From contig NW_026516674.1 of NCBI RefSeq assembly GCF_025766255.1, positions 372,001-436,000 of the forward strand: a DNA stretch of 64,000 nucleotides, read 5' to 3'. The DNA comes from Zychaea mexicana. Its lineage: Eukaryota > Mucoromycota > Mucoromycetes > Mucorales > Lichtheimiaceae. Under the pieces are notes generated by a model. That model saw only the letters and a program-made list of their open reading frames with translations, ran no database searches and had not been told where the DNA came from. The translations under genes were made by a program, and so were the position numbers. Positions 25,271 to 36,740 of the stretch are shown here, one piece after another; the stretch's first letter is position 1; each line of letters opens with the position of its first letter.

Positions 25271-26921
25271 GCGCCCGCCTATTAGAATCAGATATAGCTG
25301 TTGTATACATTTGTTTCGCTATGTTTAAAACAATTATTAAGATGCTCGATGTTACGTGCGTACACGTTATTGAAAAAGAAGTTCCTCGAAAATCAGGATG
25401 GCTTCAGCAGTTGGTATAACCATCCCCTTATCTCGCTCCTTCCCTCACCCCTTGATGTTATTCCAATCAAGATTCTGTTGCAGAAACGCCCATAGAAATT
25501 CTGCCTTCGTTGTCGAATCCTTTGTTAAGCTACACATTTGCCTTCCGTCGTGATAGTAACGGACAGTGCTTATAAAAAGCTTAGACCTACACTTGTTTCC
25601 ACTTGATTTGCTGAAGGATGCTTATTCGGTTTCTCTCCTTTAAAATGGGGAAAAAGGAACATCTTTGTTTCCTTTAGTTGGACGCACTGAACTGTATCAT
25701 GGAACAAACAACCGGATTTGACATAATACCAACTCTAGGGCAAGAAGTAGAACCCGTACTACTGGAACGAAGAGTGCTGGTACCTGATCGAGGCTTTCGA
25801 TTAGGGATTTCATATACCATAAAAGTAATAGGGAGTTTCACATGTGTCCTTAAATTTCTGCGTAATATTACTCTTATCATAAGCCAAAGAGGAACTTGAC
25901 GTTTTTATTCAGGGCTAGACCAAATTATGCTTTGTAAATTCGGGGGTTAGAGCTGCTTGATTATTGTTGCATCTTCTAGCTAATACTAGGATATAAGGAG
26001 ATTCGAACAACACAGCATCTGCTCCTACTACTGTATGGGCTGCAGTATAACGACAGTGTTTGACGCTTCAAGTACTACTCACACGTTACTCGATTTGACA
26101 GTGTAATATCACACAAAAAAGAAGGAGAGATTGATAAGCGATGTATACCTGGGATATCTCTTTCCTAATCTTTCTTTGCGACCCGTCAATCAGCTGTTGC
26201 TTTATGACAGGCACGGGGTGGATAACTAGAAACTCTACTCAAATTTCTATTTTGCTAGTAATTCCATCATAAAATCGGAAGCAAGCAATAACAAGAGTTG
26301 TTTACGTACGCACAAGCAGTAGCAGCATAAGTGGCAGTGAAAGCCGCGAATACACTGGTAGCTATTGTGGCTCGCACCTGCACAATTGAACTTTAAGTGT
26401 ATCTGCAGTAGTACGTTTAAAGGTTTTATATTTTACGTCGCTGGTGAACTGCGTCGGTTGGAGATATTTTTGCTCGAGACAGATAGTAGGATTATAGCAA
26501 ATTGCAAGCCCTATGAAATAAAGAGAAAAGTAGGGGAAAGGTCTTGGACATATGTATAGCACAGTGCTGCTTTGCTGATCGTAATCGCGTGCAAGCATCC
26601 TGCGCCAGCACTGTTTCATCCGCAGATTGTGATATAAGAAAATATATAATGTAAAAGTGCGCTATATACCAGACAAATTGGGAAAGCGGTTTTCACTATG
26701 GTGCAGTGATATGGTTGTAGATCTCGTATTGTTATTACCCAGTAGATTCATGTATATTTGGAATACCTTGTCTTTTATCGAGTTCCTGCTGCCATGTGTA
26801 CCATCAATACAGGCAGAAAATCCATGCGAATTCACGTTTATATATACGCCGCAACGAAATAACCCAAATTTCGGCTCAGCTTCGCTCCTTTCAACATACC
26901 GACCATTTTGCAGTTTGTGTC
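25271..26921. other. Intergenic, no gene recognised
   Basis: The 1.65-kb gap contains only short frames of low credibility (for example 25678-25899 and 26657-26935 on +). The promoter of the Dim1 gene should lie in its last part. Confidence 0.5.
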
Positions 26922-27989
26922 ATGGTAAGCTTTAATGCTAGAGAACGAAAAGTAAAGCGATCAAGAAAACTAATGTAGAATGCTTACACTGTAACCCCTT
27001 CATTCTAGTCGGTAAGCTCTTATCTTCTCATTTAATTAAAATACGTGACTTTAAATACATAAAGACCAATGGAAATCGTGTTGCTAAATGATTGAGTCTA
27101 TAACAACACATGTAGTATTTCTTACCTCATTTGACCAACGGTAAGCATTTCTTTGTGTGTCTCTCTCTCCCTCTCTGTATAGATCACGATACCCTTACTA
27201 GCGATCCAGTATAACCAAGTTGCTAACTGATGCTTGTGTTACGATTGCAGGCTGGCAAGTCGATCAAGCCATTCTTTCAGAAGAAGATCGTGTTGTCGTG
27301 ATCCGATTTGGCCACGATTGGGATCCTGTGAGTAAAGGAAAAAAACAGAGAAGCGTTTTATCTTTAGGAATAAGAAAAAAAGGACTTTAGCTCATAACTG
27401 CTATTCATATTTGTTTAGACATGCATGAAAATGGATGAAATCCTGTATAGTATCGCTGAGAAAGTAAAGAACTTTGCCGTCATCTATCTGGTAATGGATA
27501 AAGAACTGCAGTAATGGAAAACTAGACAGTAGCTATATTAACTCGTCACCTGAACAAACCGTAAATAGGTGGATATCACTGAAGTGCCTGATTTCAACAA
27601 GGTAAGTTTTTAATACATAGCGAAGTATTTGTGTGCTTTCTGAAAAAGTAAAAAAGAGATCTTTAAACGTTTTGTGTGTGTGTGTCTGTAGATGTACGAA
27701 TTGTATGATCCATGTACAACCATGTTTTTCTTCCGAAACAAACACATCATGGTTGATTTGGGAACGGGTAACAATAACAAAATCAACTGGGCATTGGATG
27801 ACAAGCGGGAAATGATCGATTTAGTTGAGGTAATTAAAAAAGAAGCAAGTGGATTGCACCTGTCAGAAAAGGAAGCTTTGAGATAAACTGAATATGCTTT
27901 TTTCATCATAGATCGTCTATCGTGGTGCCCGAAAGGGTCGTGGTTTGGTCGTATCTCTCAAGGATTATTCGACAAAGTACAAATATTAG
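26922..27989 (+). CDS. dim1: U5 snRNP thioredoxin-fold protein Dim1/TXNL4A
   Basis: Six exons are certain: 27116-27140, 27251-27327, 27419-27490, 27569-27601, 27692-27829, 27912-27989. They encode YFLPHLTNGWQVDQAI..., RFGHDWDP, MKMDEILYSIAEKV, VDITEVPDFNKMYELYDPC, GTGNNNKINWALDD, and the end DYSTKYKY. That is residue 3 to the end of the highly conserved 142-residue Dim1/Dib1 family, an essential component of the U4/U6.U5 tri-snRNP in the nucleus. The first exon is the problem: directly upstream in frame the sequence is ATG-TAG. I propose a three-base coding exon, ATG at 26922-26924 followed by GTAAGC, with an intron ending CATGTAG at 27115; this gives 141 residues lacking only Ser2. A sequencing error or point mutation (TCG to TAG) is the alternative. 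Confidence 0.9.
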
Positions 27990-28847
27990 CGAAGGAAACG
28001 GAGGAAAAACGAACATTACTTTGTCTCTGTCCCTCTCTCTCTCTTTCTCTTTGTGGGTTGTGTGTTTTGTTATTACATTTCGTTGACAGCATCCCAGCAC
28101 GTAAACATCATTTACATGCTTACTGCACGTCTTGGGAGCACAATCAAAGAAGAGGTACAACGCTTTTTTTTCAATCTATAAAGCAATAAAATCATGTGTT
28201 TATCTCAACTCGAAATCATTTTCCTCTCTGTACAGTGCTTCCGGAAGTCGTGTCTAGCGGGGCGTCACAGTCGCTTCGCATTAATTCACTCTTCCTGCTA
28301 ACATCAACTTGCTATATCTATCTAAGCATTCGATGGGTACTTTTGGAGGGGCGGTAGTGGCGCTTTGAAGAGATTTGCATTTGTTTAGATTGGTTTTTAG
28401 TTTTGACATAACAAGCGGAACCATGCCAGTTCACGCCAATTGCTCAATATGATACCTTTCTTTTATTTCACATTTTCACATTTCTTCCCTTGTCTTTTGC
28501 CCGTGCAAATCTATTAGTAATGCTAGAAAAAGCTATGTACGAGCATCCAGCAGCCGCCAAGAATTATACTCTTTGTGTGTAACAGATCCAGAAAACTCCT
28601 TCTCTAATGCAAGACGTCATATCCGCTTGCCTGGTGGAACGATCAGGTATTTTCCATCTACTCCCCCATTCGCCTTTAGCTGAAAACAGTAAATCATGAT
28701 GTATGCTTTTAGTAAGTATCAATTAACAAATTAATTATAGTGTAAAAAAGTGCCCAGCAAACTGGAGAGTAGCGATGATGATGTGGTGGGTAAGATTGGG
28801 GAAGGATGACAGAGTGTGGGAGAAAAGAGGAGGCACTATGTATGATA
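27990..28847. other. 3' spacer between convergent genes
   Basis: The 0.86-kb gap separates the Dim1 3' end and the F-box 3' end. Possible non-coding splice signals occur (for example an acceptor near 28090 and a donor near 28156), so a longer spliced 3'UTR of Dim1 cannot be excluded. No additional gene is seen. Confidence 0.45.
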
Positions 28848-30059
28848 TTATGCTAAGCGGTTCCGTATTTCGTAAAGTTCTTGACTATCGAGAATCAGCG
28901 TCTTTTTCAAGTTGCCTACTTGACGATACTGTATATCCCCACTCCGTTGTTGAAGCATAGCCGCATCGTCCAAATAATACTGCCAATCACCATTGTCAAC
29001 CATCCTATCGCCAGCACTACTGCTACTGCTACTACTGCTGTTGTTGCCATGGCTACGACTACCGCTACCATCAGCAGCAGCAGCACTATGACTACTGCTG
29101 CAACCCAGACGACGTTTCCTGGCAATGACGGACCAGACAACCGAAGGAATATCCTGAATTAACCAACCCGACAACTCGAGCCAACGCAAACGAGTACACT
29201 GACGCAAAACATGCTCCAAAGCATGACTCTTCTGACGCTGACGACCCGCAGCGCGCAGGGACAAATGAACGACGTGGGAGCAAAAAGTGGCAACAGTTCC
29301 AAGAATCCTGGGACTACTCCCACAGCGGATCGATAAGAACTGGTTTCCATAAAAAGCGAGGACGTCGCACAAGCTCTCTTGCTCAATGTGTTGGAGTGAC
29401 ACAGCGAGGTTGCGGATATGAAAGCAATGCTGGGTCAGTGCGGTCAATGCACTATCGTTGGCCGTGCGTATTCGGTTGTGGTTGGCGCCAAGGTCGATCG
29501 TCGTCAGATCGGGCAAGCAGGACAAGAGTTGGGACAAGGCCGTTTCTGAGAAATCCGTCCACACCATCGATAATCGGTTTACGCGCTTCAGTGGCGACGC
29601 TAACAGGGCGTGGATGTTGTGGGTTGTGCTGACGAGGTTGCAGTATCGGAACTGGAGCGTTTGGAGGTGGCGACAGTAGAGTGCGAGCTGGCAGACACTT
29701 TCGGTAAACAGGACGTGGAAATCCACAAAGGTCAGCGTGTGAACATGCGGTAGTTTGGGAAGTAGCTTGGTAAGGTCGCTCATGTTGCTGCCGCTCTGTC
29801 GACACACAAGTGTTAGTTCTTTGGTGTGCCGTGCAACAGTGTCTCGTAGCAATGGACGATGTTGCAGGCCCATTTCAAGTTGGTGAATGTGGCTGCGAAA
29901 ACTTAGATTGAGATGTCTGTAGAGCTTGGGCAAACATAACTCGTAGAAGCGCTGAGCTGTAAGACAGAGCTGAGCCAGACTGGATCGTGGTAGTCTGTGC
30001 AGTATCTGTTGCAAAAGCTCTGGCGGAAGTTGATATAGACACAACGACGGTGAAGACAT
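28848..30059 (-). CDS. F-box protein with leucine-rich-repeat-like region
   Basis: A single exon of 403 residues. The start at 30059 (MSSPSLCLYQLPPELL) places an F-box at residues 7-50 (LPPELLQQILHRLPRSSLAQL...YRHLNL). Then come about eight irregular leucine-rich repeats (LHTLTFVDFH, LQTLQFRYCNL, LTTIDLGAN, RNLAVSLQ, VVHLSLRAA, RWLELSGW). A low-complexity His/Ser segment (about 320-350) precedes the end. Such proteins are substrate receptors of SCF ubiquitin ligases, binding Skp1 through the F-box; the target is unknown. The frame stays open further upstream, but that part is a Phe/Tyr/Leu run from pyrimidine-rich leader DNA and was left out. Expanded F-box/LRR families are common in Mucorales. 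Confidence 0.82.
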   Translation of the reverse strand: MSSPSLCLYQLPPELLQQILHRLPRSSLAQLCLTAQRFYELCLPKLYRHLNLSFRSHIHQLEMGLQHRPLLRDTVARHTKELTLVCRQSGSNMSDLTKLLPKLPHVHTLTFVDFHVLFTESVCQLALYCRHLQTLQFRYCNLVSTTHNIHALLASPLKRVNRLSMVWTDFSETALSQLLSCLPDLTTIDLGANHNRIRTANDSALTALTQHCFHIRNLAVSLQHIEQESLCDVLAFYGNQFLSIRCGSSPRILGTVATFCSHVVHLSLRAAGRQRQKSHALEHVLRQCTRLRWLELSGWLIQDIPSVVWSVIARKRRLGCSSSHSAAAADGSGSRSHGNNSSSSSSSSAGDRMVDNGDWQYYLDDAAMLQQRSGDIQYRQVGNLKKTLILDSQELYEIRNRLA

Positions 30060-30496
30060 GATGTAATTATGATAATTAAGAAGATAGTAGTAGCAGTAGC
30101 AGTAGTAATAGTAGTAGTAGATGGTATAATGAAACAAAAGCAAGTAAAGTATAAACGTATGTCTGAAGGAAGCAGTTGAAAAGAGCGTGGAAGTTAAAAA
30201 AAAGAAAAAGAGAAAGAAAGAGTGTAGCACAGTAGTACTGTGTGAAGATTATTGAAACTTTTTTTTTTCTTGTTGAAAGAATGGTGGTACGATGTCTGAT
30301 TAGGAGGATGGATGATGATGATAGAAGTATATGCTGTATAGTGTCAAGTTTGTAATACGAAGGGGAGTAAGGTAGACTATGGAATACGATAATATATATG
30401 ATTACATACGGAGCCAAAGGTCCCGTAAACGGTTTGTGCTTGATGATTTTAGCCGTGGTTCTACCAAGTTTGAGCGCTTGTATTGCTCCTAATTGA
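30060..30496. other. Promoter/leader of the F-box gene and 3' end of the RasGEF gene
   Basis: The 437-nt gap is rich in purine runs and GTA/TAG triplets (about 30085-30120). Reading the - strand, it holds the end of the RasGEF transcript and the start of the F-box transcript. No gene is seen. Confidence 0.5.
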
Positions 30497-33400
30497 TTAT
30501 ACGTTATTTTTTTCGATGTTAGTCTTCTCGAGCCACTTGCGCGCAAACTCTTGTAAAGTGCTTACATCTTCGCTAAGAATCTCAGTGTCAGCAATAAAGT
30601 GAAGGATCTTGCCATCGGGTTCGATATCGTATGCAGGACATTGGAACTTTATCATTGCTACAATACATTCGCCCATCAATCGAAACTTCTCCCAATGAAT
30701 CGTTCCATCCGGGCGCAGGTCCTTGTTGCCTTCAGCAAGCGATACGAGATCTTGATTATGAATGCCACTATATAATTTTTTGTTTTGTGGAGAGAGAGAG
30801 AGAGCAAGGGGATTAGAAAAACACATATACGCAACGCAATAACAACAACATCAGGGCTTTCTATTTGACCTTTTTGTCAATGACTTACAGATAGGGAATA
30901 CCCGGTGCTTCAGACGCCTTGAGTGCAAGTCGATAAGAACTAAATGACCTATCCGAACTCATCAACCGTTCAAGACTCTGGAACTGCTTGTAAATCTTCT
31001 TGTCGGAAATAGCATCACGCGTTTGCTTCAGTCGCAAGACGGATGCGCTGTTCAGCCCAGCCAAAACTGCCATAAGCGAGTTGTAGTTGTTATGATTTCG
31101 CAATTCCTAGTAATAATAATATATGTGTGTAGTGTGAGGCAACAGTGAATCCGCAATGGAAACAGACTACCAAGAACTTACCACAGCAATGGACATGTAC
31201 TTTTCAAGCAAAGCAGCGCGCTTGTTTAGCTTTGGCTGTGTGACAATGATGGTGGCCACCCAAGCGGAGATGAAGTTAAAGTGAGCTATCGAGGCAACCA
31301 CGGCACTGTGGCACTTTACTTGGTCTTCGGACGCTATCGAGCTCGGTCGTGGGGCCCAGATGTTGCGTACAAACTCGCGTGCCTTGATCTTGCCAAACAG
31401 CTCAGACTCGATCCATGTCAGTTGGTCCGCCACAGCCTGGTCAGGGATCTCCATCATGACCCTAAAGTTGTAACTGATCTGGTCCTTTTCGGACTTTTCG
31501 CCGCGAAACGCTGTAGAAGACGTGTTATTGCCACCACCAAACACGCTGATAAAGCTGGCAGCAGAAGAGGAGATGGTGTTGGCACCAAACGATGTCCAGC
31601 TAGGCGAGGTGGACATGCTGCAGTGTGTGTCAATGTTGATCAACCCGCCTGCAAACTCGGTCCGATTGCTATTGCCGCTGCTGACATTGGTGGTAGGAGG
31701 AGCACGTTCTGCGGTAGTAGTAGCAGTGGTTGTGGATCGCGCATCAACGGATGGCCGTCGCGTGTCTACTTTGGATGCAGGTGTGGATGGACTCGTGACA
31801 GGCTGCTGCTTCGATAAAGGCCTTGGTTGGGATGGCAACGATGGAGGCGTGGTTGTCGTTTCTTTTTTTTTCGGTAGAGGCTTTTCCTTTTTGGGTTCTG
31901 GTGACTCGGACGCGTGTTTCGGCTCTTCCTTCTTTGGCGTCGTGTCATTGTGTTGTTTTGACGCTTGCTCTTTTTGTTCTTGTTGCGACGCGTCCACGGA
32001 CTCTTCTTCCGCCGGTTTGGCAGCTGTCATGGGAGCAAATGAAAATAGGAAACCAAGGGAAGACGTAATGGACGATTTGCGTTGTCGACTGCTGTTGCTA
32101 CCACCACCACTGCTACCGCCAAACAAACTGAAAGAACTAACACTGGCAGTGCGTTTTAATGGCGGTGGTGGTGCTGCTGCTGCATCTGCATTCGATGTTG
32201 TTGCAGCATAGCAGCCCTCTGAAATGGATTTGCTGTCCTCGGCCTTGTCAATCTTGGTGCCAGTGAAAAAGTTGACAAACGATTCTGATGAGTAGCCACT
32301 GTCCTTTTTGTTTTTGGTGGTACCCGATGTTGTTGTTGTCGTCGTGCTGGATGATGTTTCTTCTTCTTCCATTTCATCCATGGTTGTACCCTCGCATTCT
32401 TCAAAGACATCATCGTCCGAAGAATCCGATGCAGCGTCGTTGTCTTCCTCGTTGTTGATAGGGAGATCCAGGTGTTCGTTATCGTCATCCGCCATGCCCC
32501 AATGCGCGTCGGGATCCTCGTCGGGCGGCATCCGATTGGCCAGTGGCGTCAGTGATTCACTGATCGGTCGTAGCACCTCTTCTTTGGATATCCGATCCAG
32601 AAAGTGCGTGATCAGCTTTCGTGTCCGTCGGCTGTGGAAATCATTCCAGTAACTGGATAACCAAATGAGGAAAACGGCCTGGATCCGCTCTTGAAGACGC
32701 GTCGGCGGTGGTTCCAGTAATCCGTCACTGTCGAATCGGTCAATAAGCACTCGTGCCAGCTCACTCGGCTTCATGAAGCGTCGGAAAAACGTGATAAAGA
32801 TCGTTGCAATGTGTTCGTCTGTTGTTGAATTACATTTGGGAAAAGAGAAAGTAAGGGTGAAAAAAAGCACGAACGGAATTGGTTTCGTTAGTGAGTTTGA
32901 AAAGAATAAAAAGAACGCATAAAGGAGGTATTCAATATAAGTTATTTTAACATACCGGAACGAGGTGGGTCGTCCGCAAGTAGCTTGTCAACGAGATCAT
33001 CAATCGTCAAGCCTGTTCCCATGGACTCGCTATAGAGATTGGGTTATATTTTAGAAAAGAAATACCTGTCAGCAGCAGTTACAGTATATCTGTAGACCGT
33101 AAAGAGGGGTCTTCTGGCTCTTACCAACTGTCTTTGGACCCTCGCCGACTGGCAGCCAAGCCTTTTCTAGCATATGGTGTATTATGCAAGCTAGTCTTAC
33201 GCTCAATGACTTTGGCCGACGATGGTGATGCTGTATCGGTATTACGGGCATCCTTGAGTTGTTTTTGCTTTTTTGCGGTTTTGTTAGAAGCCGGTGTTGA
33301 ATGATTGGCTGTGCTGGTTGTAGCGGTTGATGCAGTGGCAGCGGTAGCTGTTACGGTCGCTGTCGCTGTCGCTGTTGTTGTTGTTGTTGCTGTCGTCGTA

Positions 33401-35874
33401 CTAGTTGTTGTTGTTGTTGATGTTGGCGCATACACAAAGCCTGTCAGCGGTTTAGATTCTGCATCGGATGCAGCCGCTTGTGCAGCAGCAGCCTTTTTGG
33501 ACGACAGTGACGGGAACCGATAGTCAGATGTAAAGCTATTCGTGTCACTTGAAAAGCTTGTTCGCCGTACTACTGACTCGTCGTTATTGTTCGTGTGGGT
33601 GCTGTTGCTGGTGCTGTTGACACTGTATTCCGACAAGCCATCGGTAGACCGACGACTTTTCAATGAAATTGCCTCACCCGAGATGCGGCGTTCACGCATT
33701 GTCATTGTGCTTTCATTATCGGAAGTGGGCGTCGGTGTTGCTGTTGCTGAGGATGATGATGGCGGTGCTGCTGCTGGTGGTGTTGTAACTGCATGAAACG
33801 ACTGGAACTCGTCGCCGTGATCTTGAATGCATCGTTTCACCAGCATTGTGTAGATGTCTTTCATGCGTTTTGTGCCGTCTTCTGAAAATGCGTCGACTTC
33901 AAGCAATTCGACGCCGAAAAGGTTGCCAAGTTTCTTGCCGAGTTCAAGGTCGACTTGTCGTAGGCTGGATAGATCTGCTTTTAGGCCGACGAGGAACGAT
34001 GGGATGTTGCGTGACACGTAAGCGTCTGGTGGTAGTGGTGGTGGTGGTTTGTGAGAGTTTCAAGAAGAGAGGTTGCAAGAAACAAGGGGAGGGGGCGAGG
34101 AAGAAAGAGGAGCAGAGAGAGAGAGAGCAGAGGAAGAGAGAAAGGAAAAAAGGGAAAGTAAGAAGGTGAGTGAGCAACACAGCCAAAAAAGAAAAGATCA
34201 AAATCAATAAAAAGTGTTGTTGTTGTAAATATTGCCTTACTTAGTAAATCCGGCAGGCAATCCATGGAGTCACGGTTGGTGGTGTCGTAGCAAATAAGCC
34301 CTCCGTGAACATTTCCCAAATCCTGCAAGTGCCCCCAAACCACACATGTCCCCCCCCAAAACGAACCCCCCAAAGCAAAAAAAAGGTTAGCAACGATCTA
34401 GGAAACCATGGCAATAAGCTAAAGCAGAGCTTCTTTTTACCTCGGGGAACTCGGGTGGATCTTGATTGGTGTTGACCATGGTATCATCGATTTCAATGAT
34501 GTCCAAAGGGTACTTGACCTCATCGACCGTGAACATGGTCCGATGACATTGCCACGCTAAAAATATCCAAACAACAACAACAACAACAATAACAACGAAA
34601 TTAGTCTCGACCATTTCTCTCTCTCTGTGTGGGAAGAGCAGCTACTAGATCAACCCAGACGGGCTTATTACTTGCGTGTTGCATTGTTTGGATCTGCCGT
34701 CAAATTCTGCAAGCCGAGTCGGATCAGCGTGGACTTGCCAATGTTAAGCGTCCCTGAAATCACCACCGCCATTGTCTTGTCGCATACCTACCACAGAAAC
34801 ACATCTTTTTTTTTAGAACAACCACACTCCATACTTGTTTTTTTTTCTTTATTTTACTTGATGCGTGGGCAAGTCTGGCTGGATCGGCGGAAGTGGTTTG
34901 GTGACTGGATCAATCGTCGTAGTCGAAGCTGCGGTGGAGGTCGTCGTCGTCTTGGCTGTCGTGGTTGACTTGATGGACGTCTTGGAGCGAAGTGATCCCC
35001 GGAATGATCCCAAGGTCCGGATCGATTTCGTGGTCGATTTTGCGTCGGATGACGAGGACTTGTTGGATTTGATCTTTCGGAGCTGTGTCAAGACTGCCTT
35101 GGATTTGGATTCCTTTGCCGTTGACGTCGATTTCTTCGAGCAAGAGTCTTTGTCCTTGTTGTCTTTTCCCTCCTTGTTGGATCTGATTGACTTTGCATCC
35201 CTCTTTGCTTCTTTTTTCGCTTCCTTTTCTTTCTTCTTGGACTCTTTTTTCTCTTTCTTTTCTTTCTTCTTGGACTCTTTCCTTGCCTCTTTAGCTTCTT
35301 TCGTTTCTTTGGATGATGAAGACGTCTTTTCTTTAGATTTCTTTTTCGAGGACTCCTTTTTGCTTGATGATTTTGCTGCTGTTGCTTCTGCCTTTGATGC
35401 TGATGGGGTTTCTTTGACCGACTTGCTCGACTCTTTCATCGCTGATTTGGATTCTACGGTGGTAATAGTAGTAGTAGTAGTAGTAGTAGTAGGCGGAAGG
35501 GTTTTGCTATCTTTTGTATGTGTGATAGCAACAGATGAGGGTCGTTCTTTTGGCGCTACTGTTGCTATTGGAGTTATGGTTGTGGTCGTTGGTTCGGACT
35601 CTTCTTTGATCGGTACGTTTTTTGCTGGTGCTGGTGCTGGTGCTGCCACTACGGGTGGAGATACCGGTGCCGATTTGACATTGACAGCTAATGTTAGTGA
35701 TTTGGATAGTTCTTTTGCTTCACGTGTCTCCTTGATCGACTTGGATGAAGGTATAGACTGCTGTTGCTGATGCTCTTTGACAGGTTGCTCCGGAGGAAGT
35801 TGCTTCTCCGGGTCTTGCTTTTTCGGCTTGCGGTCAAACGACGCTAGAGCAGCAAGCTTTCGCGTGAGCCACAT
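30497..35874 (-). CDS. Lys-rich / degenerate small-GTPase / RasGEF fusion protein
   Basis: Nine exons: 35874-34858, 34787-34676, 34556-34441, 34322-34241, 34025-33125, 33029-32956, 32818-31182, 31106-30889, 30767-30497, giving 1475 residues in one frame. Residues 1-339 are a Lys/Ser/Thr-rich, disordered region. Residues 340-500 resemble a Ras-like GTPase: P-loop GTLNIGKST (351-359), YPLDIIEID in the switch-II position, LICYDTTNRDS, and VGLKADL where NKxD is expected. A long Ser/Thr/Ala low-complexity linker follows. RasGEF_N is near 744-870 (TIDDLVDKLL...FITFFRRFMKPSELARVLIDRF), and the CDC25-type exchange domain is at about 1226-1475 (ADQLTWIESELFGKI, RNHNNYNSLMAVLAGL, GIPYLGIHNQDL). It should load GTP on a Ras or Rap GTPase at membranes. 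The second intron needs a GC donor (GCAAGT). The GTPase part probably binds nucleotide weakly or not at all. Confidence 0.85.
35460..35492. repeat. GTA trinucleotide repeat coding poly-Thr
   Basis: A run of GTA units on + is read as a Thr tract (LPPTTTTTTTTITT) in the N-terminal low-complexity region of the RasGEF protein. Likely variable in length. Confidence 0.7.
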
Positions 35875-36740
35875 GCCCTAAAAAGGAAGGTCACAAAGAA
35901 TGGAGAGTGAAAGAAAAGAGAGAAAGAGAGAGAATGCGAGACTCTAAAGAGGTAGTAGACTGAAAACAAAAGACTCGAGAGATATTAAAGAGAGAGAGAG
36001 AGAGAGAGAGAGCGAGAAAGAAGGAACGGGCACAGAAGAAGTAGAAGAAGAGCAAAAAAGAAAAAAAGGTTAGGGAATGGGGAAATTTACTTGTTTATTG
36101 TCAATGGGATAATTAGGGGCTCATGTTTATGTCTTTTGTGTGGGTGTGTGTACGCTTTTGGAAAATGATTTGATGCGTGTGCTCTCTGTGGGTATGCGTG
36201 CTATGTGGTTGCATATCCACCACCCGCTTACCACCACTGCCACTACTATACCTGCTACTGCTACTGCTACCACTTAGTCACCACATTGACAACTGACCAT
36301 GATGAACCCGGATCCATCCCCTTTTCAAAGCTCTCTTGGGTAGGAGCTCAAATGCCCGAACTCTTTTTTTTTGTGACTCCTGCACGCGCGTTACAAACTT
36401 ATAACCCCCCATCCCATCCCATCCCATCCTCCTTTGTCAGTGGACGTGTGTTGCACCCCACCCACACCATCCACGCTTCTGCTCCTACTTTACCTTTTCT
36501 GCATGTTAGTAGCGTATATATGGGCGTTGATAAGATGATATTTAGTGAAGACACAATAAGAGGACGAAGAGAGAGATAGAGAGAAAGGGAAAATAAATGT
36601 GAGATAGAGGGGAAAGAATGGTAAGTTACTATGTGTAGTTATGTGTATACATATATATATATGAGTGAGAGAAAATCTAGCTAGCAAAGGTGCAGTACGG
36701 CTACTACTACTACTACTACTTTTTGTGTTTTGTTTTTTTT
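35875..36740. other. Promoter/leader of the RasGEF gene and 3' spacer, with simple repeats
   Basis: The 866-nt region contains a long GA tract (about 35985-36012), a CCCAT pentanucleotide run (about 36406-36429), and an AT run (36651-36662). A TTTTAG/GGCATG at the RasGEF start (35878-35872, - strand) could be the acceptor of a leader intron, with a possible donor GTAAAT at about 36090. No gene is seen. Confidence 0.5.

Noticed and set aside
31522..32211. Long + strand frame (229 codons) opposite the RasGEF linker; also 34865-35770 opposite its Lys-rich region
   Set aside because: Low-complexity antisense of repetitive Ser/Thr/Lys codons; the - strand protein is supported by domains and splice phase.
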